23,320 nt of DNA from Bordetella parapertussis (GTDB taxonomy: Bacteria > Pseudomonadota > Gammaproteobacteria > Burkholderiales > Burkholderiaceae_B). Where the stretch lies: NCBI GenBank assembly GCA_945895265.1, contig CAMDEF010000054.1, forward strand, positions 1 to 23,320, read 5' to 3'. Each line of letters opens with the position of its first letter. Positions within the stretch are counted from its first letter, which is position 1. This document shows, piece after piece, positions 15,773 through 23,320 of the stretch. The notes under the pieces are model-generated. The model saw only the letters and a program-made list of their open reading frames with translations, did no database searches and was not told the DNA's origin. The position numbers and the translations under genes are program-made.

Positions 15773-16564
15773 TTACATCTTGAAATGTTCGCCTAAGTAA
15801 ACCTTGCGTACCGAGGCGTCGTTGATGATGTCCCCGGGCTTGCCAGTGGTCAGGACTTTACCTTCGCTGATAATGTATGCGCGGTCACAAATGCCCAGGG
15901 TTTCGCGTACGTTGTGATCGGTAATTAAGACGCCGATCCCTCGGCTTTTCAGAAAGCGTACGATTCGCTGGATTTCGATTACTGCGATGGGGTCCACGCC
16001 GGCGAACGGTTCGTCGAGCAAAATAAAGCGGGGGCGTGTAGCCAGTGCGCGCGAAATCTCAACCCGGCGTCGTTCGCCCCCCGAAAGCGAGAGCGCACTA
16101 TTGCGTCGGATGTGTGTAATTTGAAGCTCTTCGAGCAGCGAGTCGAGCTGCTGTTCGATCATTGCCTTTGAAAACTTCTTGCCCTCGTGGTCAATTTGAA
16201 GCTCAAGCACGGCACGAATGTTTTCTTCAACGGTCAGGCGCCTGAACACAGAGGCGTCCTGTGGAAGGTAGGACACACCACGACGCGCACGCTGATGAAT
16301 CGGCATGCTGCTGATAGGAGTCTCGTCGATCTGGATGCGGCCAGCGTCGGCTGCGACCAGGCCGACAATCATGTAAAAACTGGTGGTTTTGCCAGCGCCG
16401 TTCGGGCCAAGCAGGCCGACAACTTCGCCGCTATTGACCGAGAGCGAAACGTCTTGCACAACCATGCGCCCGCCATACGACTTGCGCAAACCCGTGGCGC
16501 TCAGGCGCCCGGGAGTGAGTTGTTCAGAGGAGTTTGTCGAACCAACTTCGTTTGTTGTTTGCAT
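15773..16564 (-). CDS. lptB: LPS export ABC transporter ATP-binding protein LptB
   Basis: LptB is the cytoplasmic ATPase of the LptB2FG transporter, which drives lipopolysaccharide from the inner membrane to the LptC-LptA bridge. From the ATG at 16562-16564 it has 263 residues. Walker A is GPNGAGKT at about 53-60. The signature LSGGERRR, Walker B ILLDEP, and the switch histidine in [10 protein letters not shown] follow. [16 protein letters not shown] is characteristic of LptB. The N-terminus carries about 20 extra polar residues before the fold. A TTG at 16579 would add five residues and overlap lptA, but the ATG is preferred. It follows lptA, with lptC, kdsC and kdsD upstream. Confidence 0.97.
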   Translation of the reverse strand: MQTTNEVGSTNSSEQLTPGRLSATGLRKSYGGRMVVQDVSLSVNSGEVVGLLGPNGAGKTTSFYMIVGLVAADAGRIQIDETPISSMPIHQRARRGVSYLPQDASVFRRLTVEENIRAVLELQIDHEGKKFSKAMIEQQLDSLLEELQITHIRRNSALSLSGGERRRVEISRALATRPRFILLDEPFAGVDPIAVIEIQRIVRFLKSRGIGVLITDHNVRETLGICDRAYIISEGKVLTTGKPGDIINDASVRKVYLGEHFKM

Positions 16565-16575
16565 GTGACCAGAAA

Positions 16576-17289
16576 TCAAGGACGAGCAGGCGGCGCCGCG
16601 GGTTGACGTCGCGCACCCGCTGCAGGCGCTGCTGCGGGTTTAGCAGGGGCAGTGCTTGGGGCGACCGCGGGCAGATTGGCCTCTTTCGCCTTGCATTCTG
16701 CAACGGCTGCATCGGCTCGTGCGCGAGGTTGCGCGACTGAACGCACCCGCCCGCCGCTGTTGGCTGAGTCGGGGCCAGAAAACGCTTCGTAGACATCGGT
16801 TTTTTGGCTATAGCGCACGCGCTCGCCGCTGACGGTGTCAAAGTGTTGACCACAAATGTAGCGTGTCACGATCGCCTGACCGATCAAGTCAAAGGTTTCG
16901 GTTTTGCCGTTGTATTCGGCGCGTACGCCAACACCCTCAAGAACTTCATAGACTTCAGGGCGCGCTTGCCGAATCAATACGCGTTTACCCGGCTTGACTG
17001 TGCCGGTGCCATATTGAAAACCTTCAGGGTCTTCGCGCAGGTGCAGGCTATCTGCATTCATAGTCATCAGCCCGCGTGTCATGACAACGTTGCCTGTAAA
17101 CGTGCTTTCTCGCTTCGTGTCGTCAAAATGTAAAGTGTCCGACAAGATCATCGTCGCGGGCTCTTCTTTTGGCGCCACGGCCGCGGTTGTAGACGGTTTT
17201 TTTTGAGCTTGGGCCACGCCTAGCAGTATGCACAGGCCAAACGCGAGCAACAAGCGAATCGAGCGGTGAGAGTGCAGGTCAATCATCAT
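16576..17289 (-). CDS. lptA: LPS transport periplasmic protein LptA
   Basis: LptA forms the periplasmic beta-jellyroll bridge that carries lipopolysaccharide from LptC to the outer-membrane LptDE. The 237-residue protein has a signal peptide (1-28, ending VAQA) and an OstA/LptA domain at about 45-170 with LSDTLHFDD and [12 protein letters not shown]. The C-terminal stretch from about residue 205 is Ala/Pro-rich and probably disordered, longer than in E. coli LptA (185 residues). Two consecutive ATGs (17289 and 17286) are possible starts. The first overlaps the lptC stop by four bases. Confidence 0.94.
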   Translation of the reverse strand: MMIDLHSHRSIRLLLAFGLCILLGVAQAQKKPSTTAAVAPKEEPATMILSDTLHFDDTKRESTFTGNVVMTRGLMTMNADSLHLREDPEGFQYGTGTVKPGKRVLIRQARPEVYEVLEGVGVRAEYNGKTETFDLIGQAIVTRYICGQHFDTVSGERVRYSQKTDVYEAFSGPDSANSGGRVRSVAQPRARADAAVAECKAKEANLPAVAPSTAPAKPAAAPAAGARRQPAAPPARP

Positions 17290-17903
17290 CGTTTTGGCTG
17301 CGTCGCGGCAGGTTCAGAGTTATCGGTTGGGTCTTTCGGTGCAATTTCAACGTCGGTTGATTTAAACACGTCTAGTTGTTGTGTGGCATTGTTATAGCGC
17401 ATGCCCGTCCCACTCATACGCGAGCGCCCACTGGTGGCGATGGCGGGCAGGTCGGTGTAGGCGAGGTCTTTTTTGATCAACATGGTGACCTCATCAGTCC
17501 GAAAGTTTAGCGGCTGACGTTTAGCGTCACCCAACCTGAGTAATACGGCATCGCCCTTCATCACGATACGATCACCCTCTTCAAAGACGGTGGCCGTGCG
17601 TGCGGTGGCAATAGTGAGCGGGTTATCTGCTTTCAGGCCAAACGCGCGCGGGCGGACGACGTCGTAGGATTGATCGTCTGGAAAGTGTTCCATGAGATCG
17701 CCTTCGAGCCGATGAATCACTAAGCCATTTTCGTCGGTGCGCACCAGCACAATTTGTGTCGCCCAGTGGTCACGCTCGTGTGTCAGTCTGACCGGTGGAT
17801 CAATCTCAACCGCGCGTTGAGAGTAATCAGCGGCCCACCAAGTGCCCATCACCAAAGAGGTGAGAATCACCAGCGAGACGATAATCGCAAAGCGTTCTTT
17901 CAT
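17286..17903 (-). CDS. lptC: LPS export system protein LptC
   Basis: LptC is a bitopic inner-membrane protein that receives lipopolysaccharide from LptB2FG and passes it to LptA. The 205-residue protein has one transmembrane helix at about residues 5-25 (FAIIVSLVILTSLVMGTWW) and a periplasmic beta-jellyroll (GLVIHRLEGDLMEHFPDD, PLTIATARTATVFEEGD). The ATG at 17901-17903 is chosen because it places the anchor helix at the N-terminus and has a GAAGG ribosome-binding site at 17911-17915. The in-frame extension to 18071 would overlap kdsC heavily. It lies ten bases after kdsC and overlaps lptA by four. Confidence 0.93.
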   Translation of the reverse strand: MKERFAIIVSLVILTSLVMGTWWAADYSQRAVEIDPPVRLTHERDHWATQIVLVRTDENGLVIHRLEGDLMEHFPDDQSYDVVRPRAFGLKADNPLTIATARTATVFEEGDRIVMKGDAVLLRLGDAKRQPLNFRTDEVTMLIKKDLAYTDLPAIATSGRSRMSGTGMRYNNATQQLDVFKSTDVEIAPKDPTDNSEPAATQPKR

Positions 17904-17913
17904 TTGGCGACCT

Positions 17914-18513
17914 TCATTGCACGGGCCCGGTGCCCAGCAGCCCGGGCTGGAAGAAGACCCCGAGACGTTGTTGGGCAGCCAAAATGAGATCGCAGCACTC
18001 GCGAGCGGCCCCGTGACCACCGCGCCGCTCTGAGACCCAGTGCGCGGCTTGTGTAATGTAGGTCGGTGCATCGGGCACTGAGGCTGAAAACCCAGCGCGT
18101 TGCATCGCAGGTAAATCGATCAGGTCGTCACCCATAAAGCCCGTTTGCTCTAGCGCGACGCCAAACCGTGTGACGAGTTCGGTTAAGACCGCCCCCTTGT
18201 CGCGGACGTTTTGCATCACGGCACCTAGGCCTAACTCGGCCGCGCGCCGAGCGATGATCGGGCTCTCGCGGCCAGTCACTAAGGCGACTTGGATCCCGCT
18301 GACGGCTAACATTTTTAAGCCATGGCCATCGAGGGCATGAAAGCGTTTCAGGGTCTCGCCATGCTCGGTGTACCAAAGCCCTCCGTCTGTCAGTACCCCG
18401 TCGACATCGAACACCATGAGTTTGAGGCGCTGTAGGCGCGCACGCACAGTAGGGTCGATCCGAGCCAGAATCAGGGCCTCGGCGGGATGGGTAATGGGAG
18501 GGGAACGTTTCAT
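17914..18513 (-). CDS. kdsC: 3-deoxy-D-manno-octulosonate 8-phosphate phosphatase KdsC
   Basis: KdsC removes phosphate from Kdo-8-phosphate to give Kdo, the inner-core sugar of lipopolysaccharide. It is a capless HAD phosphatase of 199 residues. Motif I is FDVDGVLTDGGL with Asp36 and Asp38. ALDGHGLKML follows, with VTGRES as motif II and GDDLIDLPAM as motif IV. GGHGAARE near the C-terminus is the KdsC tail motif. It is 13 bases downstream of kdsD and ten bases upstream of lptC, an order shared with many Gram-negative bacteria. Confidence 0.96.
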   Translation of the reverse strand: MKRSPPITHPAEALILARIDPTVRARLQRLKLMVFDVDGVLTDGGLWYTEHGETLKRFHALDGHGLKMLAVSGIQVALVTGRESPIIARRAAELGLGAVMQNVRDKGAVLTELVTRFGVALEQTGFMGDDLIDLPAMQRAGFSASVPDAPTYITQAAHWVSERRGGHGAARECCDLILAAQQRLGVFFQPGLLGTGPVQ

Positions 18514-18526
18514 GTGTTGTGTGGTT

Positions 18527-19534
18527 CTAGATCACTTTTGCGGCCATCAAGTCATGCATATGGACGGCCCCCGCCAATACTCCATCCTCTTGGCAGACCA
18601 ACATGTGGTTCAGTCGATGATTGTCCATAATCAGCGCGGCGTCAACCGCCAAGGCTTCGGCACTGATGTGGCGTGGGTTAGGTGTCATGCCAGCCGTGAC
18701 AGTGAGTGCACGAATGTCGCCCTCGCGCTCAATGAGGCGGCGCAAGTCACCGTCGGTAAAGATTCCAAGAACCTTACCTTGCGGGTTCAGCACCGCAGTC
18801 ATTCCCATGCCTTTGCGCGACATCTCTTCAAGCGCTTCAGACATCGTCGCGGTGGCGGGGACTGTCGGCAAGGCGTTGCCACGGCGCATGACGTCGGACA
18901 CGCGGGTCAGCAGTTTTCGGCCGAGCGAGCCGCCTGGGTGCGATCGGGCAAAATCCTCGGGGCCAAAGCCGCGGGACTGCAGGCACGCGACAGCCAGGGC
19001 GTCGCCCATCGCCAGCGAGACGGTCGTGCTGGAGGTGGGCGCCAGATTCAGGGGGCAGGCTTCTTGGTCAACCCCAACATCAAGGTGCACTTCGGCCAGA
19101 CGAGCAAGCTCAGAGTGCGGGTTACCGGTCATGGCGATGACCTTGACCCCAAGGCGGTGCGCCGCCGGCAAGATGGACAGGACCTCTTGACCTGCGCCTG
19201 AGTACGATAAGGCCACAAGAAGGTCTTGAGCACCGATCATCCCGATGTCACCATGCACGGCTTCAGCGGCGTGCAGAAAAAAAGACGGAGTTCCGGTCGA
19301 GGCCAGCGTGGCAGCAATCTTGCGTCCGATGTGGCCCGTTTTACCTAAGCCGCAGACAATCACGCGCCCTTGGCAGGCGAGGATGAGCTCGACGGCCCGA
19401 ACAAACTCGGCTCCCAAACGCGCCTTGAGCGCCAGAATCGACTGAGCCTCGAGCTCGAGGGTGTGTCGGGCAGAGGTCAGCGTCGCTGAATCATTGCGCG
19501 AATTTGAGGGCAGGCGTGAATCTGAGCTTGTCAT
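18527..19534 (-). CDS. kdsD: D-arabinose 5-phosphate isomerase KdsD
   Basis: KdsD converts ribulose 5-phosphate to arabinose 5-phosphate, the first committed substrate for Kdo synthesis. The 335-residue protein has a SIS domain (about 45-180) with GLGKTGHIGRKIAATLAST, the active-site HGDIGM at 94-99 and ALSYSGAGQEVL, then two CBS domains (about 205-335; DGDLRRLIEREGD and VCQEDGVLAGAVHMHDLM). This SIS-CBS-CBS layout is characteristic. It heads the long minus-strand run and is divergent from apt across a spacer with two hairpins. Its position just before kdsC and lptC confirms the assignment. Confidence 0.97.
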   Translation of the reverse strand: MTSSDSRLPSNSRNDSATLTSARHTLELEAQSILALKARLGAEFVRAVELILACQGRVIVCGLGKTGHIGRKIAATLASTGTPSFFLHAAEAVHGDIGMIGAQDLLVALSYSGAGQEVLSILPAAHRLGVKVIAMTGNPHSELARLAEVHLDVGVDQEACPLNLAPTSSTTVSLAMGDALAVACLQSRGFGPEDFARSHPGGSLGRKLLTRVSDVMRRGNALPTVPATATMSEALEEMSRKGMGMTAVLNPQGKVLGIFTDGDLRRLIEREGDIRALTVTAGMTPNPRHISAEALAVDAALIMDNHRLNHMLVCQEDGVLAGAVHMHDLMAAKVI

Positions 19535-19553
19535 GGCTTGAGTTTAATCGGTT

Positions 19554-19574
19554 CGGCGCCCTGTTGGGGCGCCG
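19554..19574. repeat. 8-bp perfect hairpin near kdsD start
   Basis: CGGCGCCC (19554-19561) pairs perfectly with 19567-19574 around a five-base TGTTG loop. It lies 20 bases upstream of the kdsD ATG and would sit in the kdsD 5' leader or act as a double-strand operator. No T-run follows on either strand. Confidence 0.55.
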
Positions 19575-19593
19575 CTAGCGTATTCTATGGGTC

Positions 19594-19615
19594 TGCGCAC
19601 TTAATTTAGTGTGCA
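19594..19615. repeat. Second hairpin in the kdsD/apt spacer
   Basis: TGCGCACT (19594-19601) pairs with AGTGTGCA (19608-19615), one G-T pair, around a six-base loop. It lies about 40 bases upstream of the apt ATG. A T7 run at 19631-19637 follows at a distance, too far for a classic terminator. Confidence 0.5.
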
Positions 19616-19642
19616 CATGGTTTTGACTAATTTTTTTAACGC

Positions 19643-19646
19643 GGAG
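19643..19646 (+). promoter_or_regulatory. Ribosome-binding site of apt (GGAG)
   Basis: GGAG lies nine bases before the ATG at 19656. It favours that start over in-frame GTG 19611 and ATG 19617, which would add 13-15 residues not typical of Apt. Confidence 0.5.
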
Positions 19647-19655
19647 TGCTGTTTG

Positions 19656-20207
19656 ATGATTACGCCAATGCCCTATCAAGACCCCAAGGATCTGGTGCGC
19701 GGACTCATCCGCACTGTGCCCGATTGGCCAAAGCCAGGTGTGATGTTTCGGGATATCACACCCATGATGCAAGATCCGCGAGCTTTTCGTGCCTTGATTG
19801 ATATGTTTGTCTATCGACACATGCGCAATCGGCTGGACGCGGTGGTTGGGATTGACGCGCGTGGTTTCATTTTTGGTAGCGCCTTAGCTTATGCGCTGAA
19901 CGTTGGCTTCGTACCGGTACGCAAAGCGGGAAAATTGCCGTTTAAGACCGTGGCGCAACCCTACTCGCTTGAGTATGGCGAAGCGACCGTCGAGGTGCAT
20001 CAAGACGCGATTAAGCCCGGGCAGCGTGTGCTGCTGGTCGACGATCTTGTTGCAACTGGGGGTACCATGCTGGCGGCGATCAAGTTGCTGCAACAACTCG
20101 GCGGCAACGTTGCCGAGGCCGCCGCGGTGGTGAATCTTCCTGCCCTAGGCGGCTCGGCGCTAATCGCTCAAACTGACACGCCATTTTTTAGCGTTTGTGA
20201 GTTCTAG
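19656..20207 (+). CDS. apt: Adenine phosphoribosyltransferase
   Basis: Salvages adenine to AMP using PRPP in the cytoplasm. With the ATG at 19656 the protein is 183 residues, the usual Apt length. Conserved parts are [16 protein letters not shown] (21-36), the DARGFIFG segment (67-74), the flexible loop KAGKLPFK (90-97), and the PRPP-binding [13 protein letters not shown] (125-137). It stands alone on the plus strand between divergent kdsD and convergent ilvA. The 3' spacer to ilvA is only 67 bases and holds no clear terminator. Confidence 0.95.
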   Translation: MITPMPYQDPKDLVRGLIRTVPDWPKPGVMFRDITPMMQDPRAFRALIDMFVYRHMRNRLDAVVGIDARGFIFGSALAYALNVGFVPVRKAGKLPFKTVAQPYSLEYGEATVEVHQDAIKPGQRVLLVDDLVATGGTMLAAIKLLQQLGGNVAEAAAVVNLPALGGSALIAQTDTPFFSVCEF

Positions 20208-20274
20208 GGTAAGTCGGGCACGGTCGTCTTGATGCCCCAGGCCCTCGCGCACCGGTGTTGATCGGCGCGCTGAT

Positions 20275-21810
20275 TTACGCCTTCTCTGGTGCAGAGACAT
20301 GCGACAAAAATAACTTGTAAACAGGATTGTCTGTTTCATTAAAGTGCGGGTATCCAACCTCTTCTAAAAAGGCTTTGAAGGCCTTTTTACTGCCATGCGG
20401 CACCTGCATCCCAATCAGGACCTGACCGTACGCGGCGCCTTGGTTGCGGTAATGAAACAGGCTGATGTTCCAGTCGGGCTTCATCGATTGAAGAAAACGC
20501 GTCAAGGCTCCTGGGCGCTCTGGAAACTCGAACCGATATAACAGTTCGTGATCGGCTAACGCCGAGTGTCCGCCGACCATATGTCGTAAATGGGTCTTTG
20601 ACATTTCGTCGTGGGTGAGATCAAGCGTGGCAAAGCCGTGCTTACGAAAGTTTTTTGCGATGCGTTCGGGTTCGGTGGCGTCTGAGACCTGAATCCCCAC
20701 AAAAACGTGAGCTAAACGCGCGTCTGAAATGCGATAGTTAAATTCGGTGACGCTACGGTTGCCGATTAATGCACAAAAGGCACGAAAGCTACCTCGCTGT
20801 TCGGGCAGAGTGACGGCGAAGATGGCCTCACGTGCTTCGCCCACCTCGGCGCGTTCGGCCACGAAGCGTAAGCGGTCAAAGTTCATGTTGGCACCGCAGG
20901 CAATGGCGACCAGAGTCTTGCTCTGTAGTTTGTGCTCGAGTGCGTATTGTTTGGCACCGGCCAGCGCCAACGCTCCCGCGGGCTCAAGCACACTGCGCGT
21001 GTCCTGAAAGACATCTTTGATCGCAGCGCAGATCGCATCGGTATCGACAACCACAAAGTCATCGACGTACTCACGCACCAGACGAAAGGTCTCGACGCCA
21101 ACTTGTTTGACCGCTGTGCCGTCTGAAAATAACCCAACTTCGGCGAGGGTAATCCGGCGGCCTGCGCGCACGCTTTTTACCATTGCGTCTGAGTCAACCG
21201 TTTGAACACCAATGATTTTGATGTCGGGACGTAACTGTTTCACGTAAGCCGCGATGCCACTAATCAAGCCGCCACCACCAATGGCGACAAAAATCGCGTC
21301 AATCGGGCCGGCATGTTGGCGCAGGATCTCCATGCCGATGGTGCCTTGTCCAGCGATGACATCGGGGTCGTCAAAGGGGTGTACAAAGGTTAAGTGATGT
21401 TTTTTTTCGAGCGTTAGAGCGTGGGCATAGGCATCGCTAAAGCTATCCCCATGCAAAACAACTTGTGCGCCGAGCGCGCGTACAGCGTCAATTTTGACTG
21501 CAGGCGTGGTGGTGGGCATCACGATGGTGGCTTTGCAGCCTAATCGTTGTGCCGAAAGTGCTACCCCTTGTGCATGGTTGCCTGCCGAAGCCGCGATGAC
21601 CCCACGCGCAAGGTTTGCACGCGGTAAATGTGCCATTTTGTTGTAGGCACCGCGTAGCTTGAAGCTAAAGACTGGTTGGGTATCTTCGCGCTTAAGTAGG
21701 ATGGTGTTGCCAAGGCGTGCTGATAGCTGCGGGGCGCGATCGAGCGGTGTTTCAATCGCCACGTCATACACTTTAGATGTCAAAATGCGTTTGAGATAGT
21801 CGATGTTCAT
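20275..21810 (-). CDS. ilvA: Biosynthetic threonine ammonia-lyase (dehydratase)
   Basis: IlvA deaminates L-threonine to 2-oxobutanoate, the first step of isoleucine synthesis, with pyridoxal phosphate. The 511-residue product has the PLP lysine Lys51 in SFKLRGAYNK, the SAGNHAQGVA loop and GGGGLISGIA phosphate-binding turn. The C-terminal region (about 325-505) carries two ACT-like regulatory domains, as in the E. coli enzyme, so allosteric inhibition by isoleucine is expected. The ATG at 21808-21810 has AGGA at 21816-21819; an in-frame start at 21849 would only add a non-conserved leader. It is convergent with apt and divergent from the YqaA-like gene. Confidence 0.96.
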   Translation of the reverse strand: MNIDYLKRILTSKVYDVAIETPLDRAPQLSARLGNTILLKREDTQPVFSFKLRGAYNKMAHLPRANLARGVIAASAGNHAQGVALSAQRLGCKATIVMPTTTPAVKIDAVRALGAQVVLHGDSFSDAYAHALTLEKKHHLTFVHPFDDPDVIAGQGTIGMEILRQHAGPIDAIFVAIGGGGLISGIAAYVKQLRPDIKIIGVQTVDSDAMVKSVRAGRRITLAEVGLFSDGTAVKQVGVETFRLVREYVDDFVVVDTDAICAAIKDVFQDTRSVLEPAGALALAGAKQYALEHKLQSKTLVAIACGANMNFDRLRFVAERAEVGEAREAIFAVTLPEQRGSFRAFCALIGNRSVTEFNYRISDARLAHVFVGIQVSDATEPERIAKNFRKHGFATLDLTHDEMSKTHLRHMVGGHSALADHELLYRFEFPERPGALTRFLQSMKPDWNISLFHYRNQGAAYGQVLIGMQVPHGSKKAFKAFLEEVGYPHFNETDNPVYKLFLSHVSAPEKA

Positions 21811-21815
21811 GTGAT

Positions 21816-21819
21816 TCCT
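21816..21819 (-). promoter_or_regulatory. Ribosome-binding site of ilvA (AGGA)
   Basis: AGGA on the minus strand with a five-base spacer fixes the ilvA start at 21810 rather than at the upstream in-frame start. Confidence 0.6.
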
Positions 21820-21875
21820 AGTTCGAACAATCATTATCCCATGTGTCAAATAAGACCCTTATGTTTTAGGAGTGC

Positions 21876-22484
21876 GTGCTGGATTCTCTCTTTGCCCCGT
21901 TGCTTGCGCTGCTCGCCTTACCATCGGTTGGTTTGGGGGCAATTTTTGTGGTGAGTGCGCTGGCCGCGACGATCTTGCCGTTGGGTTCTGAGCCAATATT
22001 TTTAGGCTATCTAGCGTTAAAGCCAGAGCTTTTCTGGGCCGCGGTTTTGGTGGCGACAGCGGGCAATAGCTTGGGCGGCTTCATCACGTATTGGATGGGA
22101 GCGGGCGCGCATCTGGCCTTTGAACGCTGGCGTCGACCGCGCGTAGACGTCGGTGGTTCGACGGTAGACCAACAAGGCGAGCCCCGTGCAGTTGGCAACT
22201 TAGGTTCGCCTGTGTCGCCAAGTCCAGCGCAGTGCGAAGCCGGCGCAGGCTCAGCGAGCATTGTTGCGGGTTCGTCGACACCACAAACACGGGCTCAGGC
22301 GTGGGTGCATCGCTTTGGCGCGCCAATTCTTTTGCTATCTTGGCTGCCGGTCGTTGGGGATCCACTTTGCGCGGTGGCAGGGTGGTTACGTTTGCCTTGG
22401 TTACCGTGTCTAATTTTTATAGTGATTGGTAAGTTCGCACGCTATTTGGTGCTTGGCGGCATCGTGAGGCTTTTGCTTCTGTAG
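21876..22484 (+). CDS. yqaA: YqaA-like DedA/SNARE-associated-type membrane protein
   Basis: A small integral inner-membrane protein of the YqaA family, distantly related to DedA proteins; the function is not established. Conserved stretches match E. coli YqaA in order: SALAATILPLGSEPIFLGYL, TAGNSLGGFITYWMG, then RFGAPILLLSWLPVVGDPL, AGWLRLPW and IGKFARYL. Residues about 88-146, between the membrane-helix halves, form a Gly/Ser/Pro/Ala-rich hydrophilic insertion not present in the 142-residue E. coli protein, giving 202 residues. The start is a GTG at 21876 with AGGAG only three bases upstream, an unusually short spacing. It is divergent from ilvA. Confidence 0.85.
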   Translation: MLDSLFAPLLALLALPSVGLGAIFVVSALAATILPLGSEPIFLGYLALKPELFWAAVLVATAGNSLGGFITYWMGAGAHLAFERWRRPRVDVGGSTVDQQGEPRAVGNLGSPVSPSPAQCEAGAGSASIVAGSSTPQTRAQAWVHRFGAPILLLSWLPVVGDPLCAVAGWLRLPWLPCLIFIVIGKFARYLVLGGIVRLLLL

Positions 22485-22604
22485 CGCCTAAGCGCCCCTA
22501 CCGCGAGCAAGGTTGTCGAGCGTGTGGTTTTGGGGGTATTCCAAACATCTTTGTGGCTTCGCTTAAAATAAGGCATTAAGGGCAACTACCAAGATGTGTG
22601 ACCT
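22485..22604. promoter_or_regulatory. Spacer before the FAD-linked oxidoreductase
   Basis: A 120-base non-coding spacer. TAAAAT at 22564-22569 is a good -10 candidate, but no clear -35 is at the right distance. No ribosome-binding site sits immediately before the ATG at 22605. Confidence 0.3.
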
Positions 22605-23320
22605 ATGAACGCCCCGTTTGCTAGCCATTTGTTAAACGCCGAGCCCCTGTCTGACTCTCAGGCACGTTTGCGCGAAATCCCCTACAACTACACCTCCTTT
22701 TCAGACCGAGAAGTGGTCTGTCGCTTGTTGGGTGATGATGCTTGGGCCTTATTGTTCGACTTGCGTGGCGAGCGCCGCACCGGTCGTTCGGCCCGGATGC
22801 TCTACGAGGTGTTAGGCGACATCTGGGTTGTACGTCGTAATCCGTATTTGCAAGACGACTTGCTCGACAATCCCAAAAGACGCAAATTGCTGATCGAAGC
22901 CCTGCAACACAGGCTCACCGAGATTGACAAGCGTCGTGCGGGTGACGATGCCGGGCGCGATGAAAAAGTGGCATCCCTGCTAGACCGAGCACGCGTAGCG
23001 GTCACTGCGTTTGAGCAAGAGTTTGAGCAGACTGGTCGTTTGCGCCGGCAGGTACAAAAAACCTTAGGTCGCCTGACAGCTCGCGACAACATCAAGTTTG
23101 ACGGTTTGTCGCGCGTCTCGCACGTGACCGACGCCACCGATTGGCGTGTTGAATATCCCTTTGTGGTGCTCACCCCCGATACCGAAGACGAAATCGCAGG
23201 GTTGGTGCGTGGTTGTATTGAGTTGGGTCTGACGATTGTGCCCAGAGGGGGCGGCACCGGCTATACCGGCGGCGCCATTCCGCTGACCTGGCGTTCGGCT
23301 GTCATTAATACTGAAAAACT
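22605..23320 (+). CDS. DUF3683/FAD-linked oxidoreductase, N-terminal part (partial)
   Basis: The first 238 residues of a large FAD-dependent oxidoreductase that runs off the window. The N-terminal [15 protein letters not shown] and [30 protein letters not shown] region resembles DUF3683, and [16 protein letters not shown] follows. A FAD-binding domain of the GlcD/lactate-dehydrogenase type begins at about residue 180, with the [11 protein letters not shown] loop at 213-223. Related Burkholderiales proteins exceed 1000 residues and add C-terminal iron-sulfur domains, probably acting on a 2-hydroxy acid, but the substrate is unknown and the C-terminal part lies beyond the window. The frame is open to the edge. 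Confidence 0.85.
   Translation, partial: MNAPFASHLLNAEPLSDSQARLREIPYNYTSFSDREVVCRLLGDDAWALLFDLRGERRTGRSARMLYEVLGDIWVVRRNPYLQDDLLDNPKRRKLLIEALQHRLTEIDKRRAGDDAGRDEKVASLLDRARVAVTAFEQEFEQTGRLRRQVQKTLGRLTARDNIKFDGLSRVSHVTDATDWRVEYPFVVLTPDTEDEIAGLVRGCIELGLTIVPRGGGTGYTGGAIPLTWRSAVINTEK

Noticed and set aside
17904..18071. Upstream start of lptC at 18071
   Set aside because: The extension lies almost wholly inside kdsC and pushes the anchor helix away from the N-terminus; the ATG at 17903 has a ribosome-binding site.
18368..19201. 277-codon plus-strand open frame opposite kdsD and kdsC
   Set aside because: kdsD has all catalytic and CBS motifs in the minus frame; the opposite frame is His/Arg/Gln-rich noise of the kind seen opposite GC-rich genes.
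1..23320. tRNA, rRNA, CRISPR, IS or prophage elements
   Set aside because: Visual reading found no cloverleaf-like TTCGA contexts with matching arms, no regularly spaced repeats and no transposase or integrase frames; the window reads as ordinary core genome.

Overview
The window looks like a chromosomal core region of a betaproteobacterium, most likely order Burkholderiales and probably close to Alcaligenaceae (Bordetella/Achromobacter-like). I infer this from gene order and protein resemblance recalled from family knowledge; no search was run. Coding density is very high, base composition looks uniform (mid-50s %GC by eye, not computed), and neighbours often overlap by 1-4 bases. I saw no tRNA, rRNA, insertion sequence, prophage gene or CRISPR array.

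Layout. (1) Positions 8-1331, minus: membrane-anchored rhodanese, glutaredoxin GrxC and export chaperone SecB. (2) 1442-5779, plus: phosphoglycerate mutase GpmA, EnvC-like amidase activator, S41 C-terminal processing protease and a MoeB/ThiF-type adenylyltransferase. (3) 5910-8227, minus: the division inhibitor SlmA, a HAD nucleotidase and ArgB. (4) 8310-10674, minus: YraN, DiaA, DolP-like lipoprotein and a TlpA-like thioredoxin, with RsmI divergent at 10809-11750. This resembles the E. coli rsmI / yraN-diaA-dolP locus without lpoA. (5) 11764-19534, one long minus-strand run: KdsD, KdsC, LptC, LptA, LptB, Hpf, PtsN, HprK, RapZ, RlpA. (6) 19656-20207 plus: Apt. (7) 20275-21810 minus: threonine dehydratase IlvA. 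(8) 21876-22484 plus: a YqaA-like membrane protein. (9) From 22605 to the window edge, plus: the start of a large DUF3683/FAD-linked oxidoreductase.

How the genes fit together. The main theme is envelope construction and division. KdsD and KdsC make Kdo, and LptA/B/C move lipopolysaccharide outward. RapZ and RlpA bear on amino-sugar supply and septal peptidoglycan, EnvC activates amidases, DolP is an outer-membrane lipoprotein, and SlmA and DiaA link division and replication to the chromosome. PtsN and HprK belong to the nitrogen-PTS.

I found no clear undescribed multi-gene system. The points most worth checking are the absence of rpoN between lptB and hpf, a terminator followed by an apparently leaderless promoter before ptsN, a roughly 50-residue hydrophilic insertion in the YqaA-like protein, and two strong hairpins in the kdsD/apt divergent spacer.
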